This document shows, one piece after another, positions 7,772 through 15,379 of a stretch of 64,000 nt of DNA. Position 1 is the stretch's first letter; each line of letters starts with the position of its first letter. The stretch is from the NCBI RefSeq assembly GCF_014873145.1, contig NZ_JADBEK010000001.1, forward strand, positions 3,038,001 to 3,102,000, read 5' to 3'. Under the pieces are notes generated by a model that saw only the letters and a list, made by a program, of their open reading frames with translations, searched no databases and had not been told where the DNA came from. The DNA comes from Nonomuraea angiospora. Its GTDB lineage: Bacteria; Actinomycetota; Actinomycetes; Streptosporangiales; Streptosporangiaceae. Made by a program: the position numbers and the translations under genes.

Positions 7772-9063
7772 GTTTCGACGTGCAGAGAGCAGTGCGAAAG
7801 ATCCTGCCGCAGGTGACCGAGGCGCTCGACAACGCCGCGGTTACTGGCGACGAGGCTGTCCGGGAGTACGCAAGGGCGGTCATCATCGACCTCGTCCGCG
7901 AGTACGCAGACAGCAGGACGCTGGCCGGCCGGAACGTGCCCACCCTGCCGGAAGAGCGGCTCCTGGCCGAGGCGGTCTACAACGAGATCTTCGCCTTGGG
8001 ACGCCTGCAGCCGTTCGTCGACGACCCCGACGTGGAGAACATCGACGTCAACGGTTGCGATCAGGTGTGGATCACCTACCGCGACGGCCGCAAGCTCCCC
8101 GGCCCGCCGATCGCCGACAGCGACGAGGAACTGGTGGGCAACGTCCGCAGGTGGGCCGCCTACCAAGGCCAGACAGCTCGGGACTTCTCCATCGCCCGCC
8201 CGCGCCTGCATCTGTCGGTCGGACGGACGCGTATCGCCGCGCTGATGGGCGTCACGCCGCGCCCGTGCCTGTCGATCCGCAGGCACGGCATGATCCACGC
8301 TGATCTGGACGATCTGATGGCCTCCGACACCCTGGACAAGGGCTGCCGCGCGTTCCTGGCCGCCGCCGTACGTGCCCACAAGGACATCGTGATCACCGGC
8401 GGCATGGGTGACGGGAAGACCACCTTCGCCCGGGCCCTGGCGGCCGAGATCGACCCGGACGAGCGGATCGCCACCGTGGAGAAAGAGTACGAACTCTTCC
8501 TCCACGCTCAACCCGACCGCCACCGAGACGTGCTCGCGTTGGAAGCCCGCGAGGGCAATACCGAAGGCTTCGGCGCGATCACCCTGCACCAGCTGATCGA
8601 GGACGCCCTGCGCTTCAACGCCCGCCGCATCATTGTCGGCGAGGTCCGTGGGGACGAGCTGGTCCCGATGCTGGAGGCGATGAACACCGGCGGTGCCGGC
8701 TCCATCTGCACCATGCACGCCGACTCCGCCGACCAGGTGTTCGCCCGAATGCTGATCCTGGCCGGATCGGGTGGCCTGGCGATCGCGCCGGAGACGCTGT
8801 TCCGCACCATCGGCATGGCCGTGGACTTCGTTGTCCATCTGCGGCACGAGCTCCGCCACGACCTGGACGGGCTGGTCAACCGCCGCTACGTCGCCGAGAT
8901 CCACGAGGTCCTGCCCCCTGCCGACGGCCTGGAACCGGCGGTCAACCGCGTCTACGTACCCGGGCCGGACGGACGAGCGGTGCCGAAGACGATCCCGCAG
9001 TGCATGGACGAGCTGGTCGCGGCCGGCTTCGACCCCAACCTGTTCACCGGAGGTTGGGCATGA
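7768..9063 (+). CDS. tadA: TadA/CpaF-family pilus assembly ATPase
   Basis: 431 residues from GTG at 7768, which overlaps the previous stop (GTGA). It is a type II/IV secretion ATPase. The N-terminal domain contains FVDDPDVENIDVNGCDQVWI; the Walker A is ITGGMGDGKTTFARAL (about residue 211); the Asp box contains DERIATVEKEYELF; the Walker B region is RRIIVGEVRGDELVPMLEAM; the His box is GSICTMHADSA. The second Gly of the usual GTGSGKT is replaced to give GMGDGKT, still compatible with nucleotide binding. It powers assembly of Flp-type pili with TadB and TadC, encoded next. Length is normal for the family. Confidence 0.95.
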   Translation: MSFDVQRAVRKILPQVTEALDNAAVTGDEAVREYARAVIIDLVREYADSRTLAGRNVPTLPEERLLAEAVYNEIFALGRLQPFVDDPDVENIDVNGCDQVWITYRDGRKLPGPPIADSDEELVGNVRRWAAYQGQTARDFSIARPRLHLSVGRTRIAALMGVTPRPCLSIRRHGMIHADLDDLMASDTLDKGCRAFLAAAVRAHKDIVITGGMGDGKTTFARALAAEIDPDERIATVEKEYELFLHAQPDRHRDVLALEAREGNTEGFGAITLHQLIEDALRFNARRIIVGEVRGDELVPMLEAMNTGGAGSICTMHADSADQVFARMLILAGSGGLAIAPETLFRTIGMAVDFVVHLRHELRHDLDGLVNRRYVAEIHEVLPPADGLEPAVNRVYVPGPDGRAVPKTIPQCMDELVAAGFDPNLFTGGWA

Positions 9064-9239
9064 CCGGGTGGCTGGCTGCCCTGGCCGGGGCGGCGCTGAT
9101 CGCGGGGCCACTGGTCGCCGTCGCCGGATCACGGCGGGTTCCGGTACGACCACCCCGCCCGGCACGGCGCCGGATACCCGGGCAACGGTCATGCCGTTGG
9201 CGTACGGGCTGGCCGCGTTCTCTGCCACGTGGTGGCTGA
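9060..9239 (+). pseudogene. N-terminal fragment of tadB in the original frame
   Basis: ATG at 9060 overlaps the tadA stop (ATGA) and has GGAGG six bases upstream, so this is the expected tadB start. It encodes a first transmembrane segment (MTGWLAALAGAALIAGPLVA) and a basic linker (VPVRPPRPARRRIPG). It then runs into arginine-rich nonsense and stops at 9239. The rest of TadB continues in the -1 frame. A frameshift between roughly 9150 and 9190 would join them; a sequencing error cannot be excluded. Confidence 0.55.
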
Positions 9240-9895
9240 CAGGCTGGCCGGTCGCCGCCGCCGGGGCCGCAGCGGGCGCGGTAGCACTGCCGCGCATGCT
9301 GACCAGCCGCGACACCGTACGGCGGATCGAGCGGCTCGAAGCGCTGGAAGCCTGGATCCGGCACCTGGCCGACGTACTCGGCGGCAGCGCGGGCATCGAG
9401 GAGGCGCTGCGCTCCAGTGCCGACCATCCGCCTGCGCCGATCGCCGCCGAGGTGCGCGCGCTGGCCCGCCGGCTCACCTACCGCACCCCCACCGAACAGG
9501 CACTGCGCGCGTTCGCCGACGACCTCGCCGACCCGACCGGCGACATGATCGCCGCAGCGCTGATCCTGGCCTGCCGGGCCCGCGGCCAAGGACTACGCGA
9601 CGTCCTGCAACGCCTGGCCCGCACGGTCGCGAAGGACGTCGCCGCCAGGCGCGAGATCAACGCCGAACGCGCCACCCACCGTGTCACCGCCCGCTGGGTC
9701 GTCGGCGCGCTGCTCGGCTACACCACCTTCGCACTGCTCAACACCACTTATGTCGCTCCGTTCGGCACGATCGGCGGGCAGCTCGTGCTCGGGACCGTGA
9801 TCGGTCTGTACGCGGGCGCGTTCGTCTGGCTGCACCGCCTGGCCAGGCCGCCGAAGGGGCACCGTTTCCTCAACGCCGCAGGTGGGCGCTCATGA
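9191..9895 (+). CDS. tadB: TadB-like type II secretion F-domain protein (apparently frameshifted at the N-terminus)
   Basis: 234 residues from ATG at 9191 in a frame different from the strong start at 9060. A transmembrane helix (YGLAAFSATWWLTGWPVAA) precedes the cytoplasmic T2SSF domain (RLEALEAWIRHLADVLGGSA, then ALILACRARGQGLRDVLQRL), followed by two C-terminal helices (VVGALLGYTTFALLNTTYV and LVLGTVIGLYAGAFVWLHRL). No ribosome binding site precedes 9191, so without a frameshift the protein would lack its first membrane segment and be poorly translated. In the Tad system it is an inner-membrane platform protein. It overlaps tadC as ATGA. Confidence 0.75.
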   Translation: MPLAYGLAAFSATWWLTGWPVAAAGAAAGAVALPRMLTSRDTVRRIERLEALEAWIRHLADVLGGSAGIEEALRSSADHPPAPIAAEVRALARRLTYRTPTEQALRAFADDLADPTGDMIAAALILACRARGQGLRDVLQRLARTVAKDVAARREINAERATHRVTARWVVGALLGYTTFALLNTTYVAPFGTIGGQLVLGTVIGLYAGAFVWLHRLARPPKGHRFLNAAGGRS

Positions 9896-10758
9896 TCGGG
9901 ATCGTGCTGGCCTGCGGCGCAGTCAGCGGCCTCGGGATCGCTCTCACCCTCACCGCCGCCTTTCCGGCTCCGCCCGCGCTCGCCCCTGCGATGGAACGTC
10001 TCCGGCCAGGCACACATGCTGAGCCCGAGCAAGACTGGAAGTCACGCCTGGTCAGGAGGCTCCCGGGCACGCTGATCGGCGCGCGAGTCCCGCACACGGA
10101 TCTGGCGTTGCTCGGCAAGACACCCCACGATTACCTCGCCCAGAAGGCGTTGATGCTCAGCTTGGGGGCGGCGGGTCCGTTCGTGTTCTGGGCGTGGTGT
10201 GCGCTGCTTGGCGTCATCTTGCCCTGGCTCGTCTCCTGGACGGCGTGCCTGGCGTTCGCCGTCGCGGTGTTCTTCGCCCCAGATGCGGCCATCCGCGGTC
10301 AGGCCGCCGAAGCACGCGCGGCGTTTCGCCAGGCCATCGTCGCGTACCTCGACCTGGTCGCGCTCGCCCGCGCCGCAGGAGCAGGACCGGCCGAGGCGCT
10401 GGAGTCCGCGGCGAAGATCGGCCACGGGTGGACCTTCCAGCGGCTGGCCCAGGCGCTGGACCCCGCGCGCCGGGGCACCGGCAGCGCGTGGGACGAGCTC
10501 TCCCGCCTGGCCAAGGAGATCGGCGCCCCCGAGCTCGCGGACATGGCCGCCATCGCTCAGCTCGCCGGCACCCGAGGAGCAAGCATTCTCGACACCCTGA
10601 TGGCCAAGGCACAGTCGCTGCGCGAGGCCGACCTGTCAGCCGAGGTCGCCAAGGCCAGATCCCGTACCGAGACCATGACCGTGCCGATGGCGCTGTCCGT
10701 CCTCGGATTCCTACTGCTGCTCGGCTATCCCGCCTTCGCGCGGATGACCGGCGGCTGA
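9892..10758 (+). CDS. tadC: TadC-like type II secretion F-domain protein
   Basis: 288 residues from ATG at 9892 (ATGA overlap with tadB). It begins with a membrane helix (IGIVLACGAVSGLGIALTL). A central helix pair follows (FVFWAWCALLGVILPWLVSW, CLAFAVAVFFAPDA), then the T2SSF domain (AIVAYLDLVALARAAGAGPA, IAQLAGTRGASILDTLMAKA) and a C-terminal helix (PMALSVLGFLLLLGYPAFAR). It is the second integral membrane platform component partnering TadB. Length and order match Tad operons of Actinobacteria. Confidence 0.9.
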   Translation: MIGIVLACGAVSGLGIALTLTAAFPAPPALAPAMERLRPGTHAEPEQDWKSRLVRRLPGTLIGARVPHTDLALLGKTPHDYLAQKALMLSLGAAGPFVFWAWCALLGVILPWLVSWTACLAFAVAVFFAPDAAIRGQAAEARAAFRQAIVAYLDLVALARAAGAGPAEALESAAKIGHGWTFQRLAQALDPARRGTGSAWDELSRLAKEIGAPELADMAAIAQLAGTRGASILDTLMAKAQSLREADLSAEVAKARSRTETMTVPMALSVLGFLLLLGYPAFARMTGG

Positions 10759-10782
10759 CCCGTTTCCAGGAGGTACCCACCG

Positions 10783-10971
10783 ATGATCCGTAATCGTATG
10801 CTCGCCGTTGCCGTACGGCTGGAACTGCTACTCCGACGCGGCCAGAACCCCGAACGGGGTGCGTCGACGGTGGAATGGGTGATCATCGCCGCCGTGGTCT
10901 TCCTGCTGGCCATCGCCGTCGGCACGAAGATCACTTCTGTCGTCAACGAACAGCTCGCCAGAATCAAATGA
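10783..10971 (+). CDS. Flp-like small pilin (type IVb pilin-like)
   Basis: 62 residues with a strong ribosome binding site (CCAGGAGG) upstream of ATG at 10783. A basic leader ends NPERG, followed by ASTVEWVIIAAVVFLLAIAV. This has a prepilin-like site after Gly, a Glu at mature position 5, and one hydrophobic helix of about 20 residues. It is the smallest gene in the operon and sits just after tadC, where flp is found in many actinobacterial Tad clusters. It is probably the major pilin subunit. No prepilin peptidase gene is in the window. It overlaps the next gene by ATGA. Confidence 0.82.
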   Translation: MIRNRMLAVAVRLELLLRRGQNPERGASTVEWVIIAAVVFLLAIAVGTKITSVVNEQLARIK

Positions 10972-11345
10972 GCGAACGCGAGCGAGGATCCGCGACGCTG
11001 GAGGCCGCCCTGGTCTATCCCGCGGTGCTCCTGCTCGTCATGCTCACCATGAACACCGCCCTGTGGTTCCACGCCAGAACCCTCGCCATGGCCGCCGCCC
11101 AGGAAGGACTACGCGCCGGCCGAACGCATGGCTCCAGCCCGTCAGCCGGCCAGGCGACAGCCGAACGCTTCATCCGCGAGATCGGCGGATCGTTCCTCAC
11201 TCACCCGAAGGTCGCGCTCACCCGCGATGTGGACACTCTCGAGGTGTCGGTCAGCGGCCAGGCCATCAGCTTGGTCCCGCTGCTGACGCTCACCGTGACC
11301 CAGGTCGCCCGCGCCCCCATCGAGAAATGGACCACGAGCGGATGA
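10968..11345 (+). CDS. TadE-like pseudopilin
   Basis: 125 residues from ATG at 10968 (ATGA overlap). The N-terminus ERGSATLEAALVYPAVLLLV is the TadE signature: short basic leader, Gly cleavage site, Glu at mature +5 and a hydrophobic helix. A soluble C-terminal domain (LEVSVSGQAISLVPLLTLTV) follows. It is a minor pilin component processed and assembled with Flp pili. Its stop overlaps the start of a second TadE-like gene. Confidence 0.88.
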   Translation: MSERERGSATLEAALVYPAVLLLVMLTMNTALWFHARTLAMAAAQEGLRAGRTHGSSPSAGQATAERFIREIGGSFLTHPKVALTRDVDTLEVSVSGQAISLVPLLTLTVTQVARAPIEKWTTSG

Positions 11346-11767
11346 CTCGCGAGCGCGGATCGACGGCCCTGGAAATGGCCATCATCGCACCAGCGCTGAT
11401 AGCGCTGCTGCTGATGGTCGTCGGGCTGGGCCGTGTCGCCCTCGCCCGCAGCGCTCTCGACGCCGCCGCCCGCGACGCCGCCCGGCAAGCCTCCCTCGCA
11501 CGCGATCCCACCACTGCCCGATCGGCGGCTGTGACGAGCGCACGGGCAGCACTTGCTCGTGAAGGACTGGCATGCGCACCGTCGGTGACCGTGGACACCG
11601 CAGGCTTGTCAGCACCACTGGGCAGGCCGGCCTCAGTGATCGCCCGAGTCTCCTGCGAGGTGAACCTGGCCGACCTCGGCCTACCAGGAATCCCCGGCAC
11701 CAAGAACATCACCAGCAGCTTCACCAGTCCAATCGACCCGTACCGCGCACGAGGAGACCAGCCGTGA
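11342..11767 (+). CDS. TadE/TadF-like pseudopilin
   Basis: 141 residues from ATG at 11342 (ATGA overlap). The N-terminus ERGSTALEMAIIAPALIALL is again a TadE-type prepilin helix with Glu at +5, followed by RSALDAAARDAARQASLARD, a typical TadE motif. The C-terminal domain has two Cys (LACAPSVTVDT and VSCEVNL). It probably forms a minor-pilin complex with the flanking TadE/TadG proteins. Confidence 0.88.
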   Translation: MTRERGSTALEMAIIAPALIALLLMVVGLGRVALARSALDAAARDAARQASLARDPTTARSAAVTSARAALAREGLACAPSVTVDTAGLSAPLGRPASVIARVSCEVNLADLGLPGIPGTKNITSSFTSPIDPYRARGDQP

Positions 11768-12174
11768 ACGCGGAGAGAGGCTCGGTCACGCTGTTCACCG
11801 CAGTGGTCGCGTTCGCACTGCTGCTGTGCGCCGGACTCATGGTGGACGGCGGCGCCAAGATCCAGGCCTACCGCGAAGCCTACGCCGCAGCCGAGGAAGC
11901 CGCCCGCGCCGGAGCCGGACAGATGAACACCGGCCACGCCTACACCAGCGGCCAGTTCAAGATCGACCCCGCCCAGGCAGCGAACGCCGCCCGCGCCTAC
12001 CTGTCCTCGGCCGGCCACGCCGGCACCGTCTCCACGACCGGCAACCAGGTGCGGATCACCGTCACGGTGACCAAGCCCACCGTCCTGATCTCCCTGATCG
12101 GCATCGGCACCGTTTCCGCCACAGCCACCGCCTCCGCGCGAATGTTCCACGGCATCGAACAAGGACAATCATGA
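11764..12174 (+). CDS. TadG-like pilus assembly protein
   Basis: 136 residues from GTG at 11764 (GTGA overlap). ERGSVTLFTAVVAFALLLCA starts the hydrophobic helix. MVDGGAKIQAYREAYAAAEE is the motif of the TadE/TadG family, in which the Glu of the pilin helix is replaced. A small beta-rich C-terminus (QVRITVTVTKPTVLISLIG) follows. It lacks the von Willebrand domain of proteobacterial TadG. It is the last small pilus gene before the large LysM-BTAD gene, which it overlaps by four bases. Confidence 0.85.
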   Translation: MNAERGSVTLFTAVVAFALLLCAGLMVDGGAKIQAYREAYAAAEEAARAGAGQMNTGHAYTSGQFKIDPAQAANAARAYLSSAGHAGTVSTTGNQVRITVTVTKPTVLISLIGIGTVSATATASARMFHGIEQGQS

Positions 12175-15005
12175 CGATGTACGGGCTGCGTCATCCACTG
12201 CTCGCCAGAACCGCCGCCGGCGCGGCACTCACCGGCCTGCTGGCCGGGATCCCCACCATCCTTCTGATCTTCTTCTGGCCCATCGACCTGCCCACCCTCG
12301 ACGACCTGGCCACTCCAGGCGAGCCCATCGTCATCAAGACATTGCTGCTGGCCACGGTGTGGACCTGCTGGGCCCTGTTCGCCCTCGCGGTGACAGTGGA
12401 ACTTGTAGGCACGCTCCGCGCCCAGCGCAGCCAGGTACGCCTGCCGTTTCAACGACTCGCCGCGTACCTGATCACCACCATCACCGTGGCCGCCGCCGCC
12501 CCCATCGCCGCGCCTCGCGCCCTGATCCCAGCTGCAGCGATCGCCGCGGCCTCCACGGAGATACACGATCACCCTGCGACCGCCGCATTGGACAAGGGCG
12601 AGACCGCGAAGCCATACGTGACCTATGTAGTCCAATCCAGAGACACCCTCTGGACGATCGCCGAAAAGCAGCTCGGCGACCCGATGCGCTACCGGGACAT
12701 CATCGCCCTGAACCAGGGCCGCACCATGAACGACGGCCGCCCCTTCACCCAGGGCGAGTGGCTGCAGGCCGGCTGCACCCTGCACCTGCCCACCGACGCC
12801 AGGAAGCCTGAGCCTACGCGGCTACGGACGCATACCGTCACCTCGGGCGAAACCCTGTGGGGCATCTCCAAGCAGCACCTCGGAAAGGGCATCCAGTACA
12901 AAAAGATCTTCAAGCTGAACAAGGGACGCCCACAGCCTGGCGGGACCCGGCTAACCGACCCTGACGTGCTGGAACCGGGCTGGCGGCTGATCCTGCCCAA
13001 GCACGGACGTGCCACGCAGAAGACCAAGTCGGTCCACCGCCGCACCCTCCAACGGCACGCAGCCAAGCCAACTCATCGCACCCCTTCGTCGCACCACTCG
13101 GAGGACCCACCTAGCTTCCGGACCTCGTCATCTCCCCTCGCCACCGAGACAGGGCCCTCCTCCCGGGATATCGCCCCACCTCATCCGGCTACCGGAACAA
13201 TCGCGCTCCGCCCTGTTCTCAACCCCGCCTCGCCCCACCCGCCTGCTGAGCCTGCGCCACAGATTCCGAGACCAGCCGCAGTAACGACCTCTTCCGAGGT
13301 GGTCATGCTGCCCCAGGGCGGGATGATGGCGCTCTCCTTCGCCGCGGGCATCGCCGTCGCACTCGCCGCCACCCGGCTCCACCGCAGACGCCGTCTGCCC
13401 GCCCCGACCATCGACGAACCCGTCAGCGTGCTCGCCCCAGAACCCCAATCCCCAGCCGTACGAGCGCTCGAACAAGCACACCGCAACAGTGATCCAGAAG
13501 CGGCACCACCGGACGACTTCGAACTGGTCAGCTCGGCGTTCGAGATCGACCCACCCGTCACGCTCAAAGCCGGAATGCGTAACGACGACCCCGTACACCT
13601 GCCCCTGTCCGGACTGAACCTGGCCCTCACCGGCTCAGGAGCCGACGATTGCATCCGCGCCATCATCCTCGACCTGCTCACCCAGGCCGACGCCCACCGC
13701 GCCAGCATCATCATCCCGATCCAAGACGCCGAACGCTGGTTCGGCGCCACCATCACCACCCTGACCAACCACCTGCCCGAGCTCCACCTGACGGCCACCC
13801 TCGACGAAGCCATCAACCACTTCGAAGAACAACTCGTCAGCCGCCGCGGCCTCCTCCAGGACTACGAGGCCGACGACATTCAGCAACTCCGCCAAGCCGA
13901 ACCCGGAGAACCCCTCCCCGCCCTACTGCTCGCCACCTCCTGCCCCGACGGCCACACCTACCTGGACACCCTTCTGACCACGGCAGCCCACCTCGGGCTC
14001 GGCGCCGTACTGACCGGCCACTCACCATCAGGAACCACCTGCGAGCTCGACCAGAATCGCCACGTCACCGAAGCAACCGGCCCCATGGCCACCGAACTCC
14101 GCAACGTCACTCTCTTCCACCTACCGCCAGATGCCGCAACATCGGTGCTCCACACGCTCGCCACCGGCAACGGCATGCCCACCGAACACCCCGAACAGCC
14201 AGCCGATCTCCCGATCCCTCCGCCCAGCACGACACCCCAACCAGTACGGTTCACCCTCCTGGGAGAACCCGCGATCGACGTACGCGGCACACCCGTGGAC
14301 CTCACTCGACGCACCAAAGCACTCGAACTGTTCGTCCTCCTCGCCCTTCACCCGAAGGGACTGGACCGCGAGGAGATCTGCGAGCGCCTATGGCCCGACC
14401 TGGAGGAAACCCTGGCCAGCTACCGCTTCCACGCCGCTCTCAAAGACCTGCGTACCGCCCTTCGCGACGCCTCCACCCCTGACGACAAGAAGGCCCATTT
14501 CATCGAACGTAGCGGCAAGACCTACCGCATCGAGCCCCAACACATCGACGTCGACCTCTGGAGCTTCCATCAAGCACTCGCCGAGGCCCGTACCGCCACC
14601 AACGCACAGGAAAAGCTCACAGCCCTGGAAACCGTCGCATCCCTATGCCTCGGGCAGCTCTGCAAGGGCCTCAAATACGACTGGCTCGATCAGGACCACC
14701 GCTGGCCGCTCACCATCGCCAGCGTCAAAGCCCTCCTCCAGCTCGGTGCCCTCCACGAACACGCAGGACATGATGAACGAGCCCTGGAGATCTACGATCA
14801 GGCCTGCGCCCTCGACCCCGACATGGAAAGCGCCGCTCGATCTACCATCCGCCTCCTGACCACCCTCGGCCGCACCGACGAAGCCCGGCAACGCGCCCGG
14901 CAGCTCAAAGCCCGCCTCAACACCCTCGGCGTCACCCCCTCACCCGAAACCCAAACCGTCCTAAAACAACTGAACGCCCCTTCAAACCCGCCATACAGGC
15001 TTTAG
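12171..15005 (+). CDS. Membrane protein with two LysM domains and a C-terminal SARP/BTAD regulator module
   Basis: 944 residues from ATG at 12171 (ATGA overlap with the TadG-like gene). Three membrane helices lie near residues 13-36, 57-82 and 98-128. Two LysM domains follow at about 150-205 (YVVQSRDTLWTIAEKQLG) and 220-280 (HTVTSGETLWGISKQHLG), then a Pro/Ser/Thr-rich linker and a fourth helix at about 380-405 (GGMMALSFAAGIAVALAATR). From about 690 comes an OmpR-like winged-helix (LTRRTKALELFVLLALHPKG) and then a BTAD TPR region to the end. LysM is expected to bind peptidoglycan outside, BTAD to bind DNA or protein inside. A membrane-tethered regulator or scaffold linked to pilus assembly is inferred. 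Confidence 0.9.
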   Translation: MTMYGLRHPLLARTAAGAALTGLLAGIPTILLIFFWPIDLPTLDDLATPGEPIVIKTLLLATVWTCWALFALAVTVELVGTLRAQRSQVRLPFQRLAAYLITTITVAAAAPIAAPRALIPAAAIAAASTEIHDHPATAALDKGETAKPYVTYVVQSRDTLWTIAEKQLGDPMRYRDIIALNQGRTMNDGRPFTQGEWLQAGCTLHLPTDARKPEPTRLRTHTVTSGETLWGISKQHLGKGIQYKKIFKLNKGRPQPGGTRLTDPDVLEPGWRLILPKHGRATQKTKSVHRRTLQRHAAKPTHRTPSSHHSEDPPSFRTSSSPLATETGPSSRDIAPPHPATGTIALRPVLNPASPHPPAEPAPQIPRPAAVTTSSEVVMLPQGGMMALSFAAGIAVALAATRLHRRRRLPAPTIDEPVSVLAPEPQSPAVRALEQAHRNSDPEAAPPDDFELVSSAFEIDPPVTLKAGMRNDDPVHLPLSGLNLALTGSGADDCIRAIILDLLTQADAHRASIIIPIQDAERWFGATITTLTNHLPELHLTATLDEAINHFEEQLVSRRGLLQDYEADDIQQLRQAEPGEPLPALLLATSCPDGHTYLDTLLTTAAHLGLGAVLTGHSPSGTTCELDQNRHVTEATGPMATELRNVTLFHLPPDAATSVLHTLATGNGMPTEHPEQPADLPIPPPSTTPQPVRFTLLGEPAIDVRGTPVDLTRRTKALELFVLLALHPKGLDREEICERLWPDLEETLASYRFHAALKDLRTALRDASTPDDKKAHFIERSGKTYRIEPQHIDVDLWSFHQALAEARTATNAQEKLTALETVASLCLGQLCKGLKYDWLDQDHRWPLTIASVKALLQLGALHEHAGHDERALEIYDQACALDPDMESAARSTIRLLTTLGRTDEARQRARQLKARLNTLGVTPSPETQTVLKQLNAPSNPPYRL

Positions 15006-15140
15006 CTGCTGCGCGCTGGCTACAACCGTCCAGCAACAAGGCGCTGATGCCTGCCCACGTCACCTTGTGAAACTGGCCAGCTTGCGTTGGCCTGCGATCG
15101 AGTCTGAAGGCATAGCCCAGCGGAGCTTGGAACCGTACCT

Positions 15141-15186
15141 GGTTGGGCCACCCTGAACTGCCTCAAAGGCACTCGTGCCCCCAACC
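15141..15186 (+). terminator. Structured element after the pilus operon
   Basis: GGTTGGG (15141-15147) is complementary to CCCAACC (15180-15186), with a nested hairpin TGCCT (15159-15163) and AGGCA (15167-15171). No U-tract follows. It lies 136 bases after the stop of the LysM-BTAD gene and before the CRISPR leader, so a terminator or attenuator separating the two units is plausible. Confidence 0.3.
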
Positions 15187-15239
15187 AACTCCGTACCCTA
15201 GGTACATCGCCACCGACAAACATCGCTGCCAGGCACACC

Positions 15240-15379
15240 GCGATACCCTTCACCTCCTCGACGAAGTTAGTGGACCCAGCATTTCTGGAGAGGAGCGCAG
15301 GAAGGTGAAACAGCACCCCGCTGTTGCACAACCGAAGGAAAACGGCGCCTTCCGCCGATAAACCCGCAGGTGAACAAGT
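15240..15379 (+). promoter_or_regulatory. Leader of CRISPR array 1
   Basis: Sequence directly 5' of the first repeat. It shares two blocks with the leader of array 2 at identical distances from the repeat: CAACCGAAGGAAA beginning 51 bases upstream (15329-15341), and TAAACCCGCAGGTGAACAA ending three bases upstream (15359-15377). Repeat decay at the far (right) end of the array agrees with a leader on the left. It should hold the promoter for pre-crRNA and the adaptation signal. Confidence 0.75.

Noticed and set aside
9140..9200. Programmed -1 frameshifting in tadB
   Set aside because: No slippery heptamer or clear downstream pseudoknot was seen; mutation or sequencing error is simpler.
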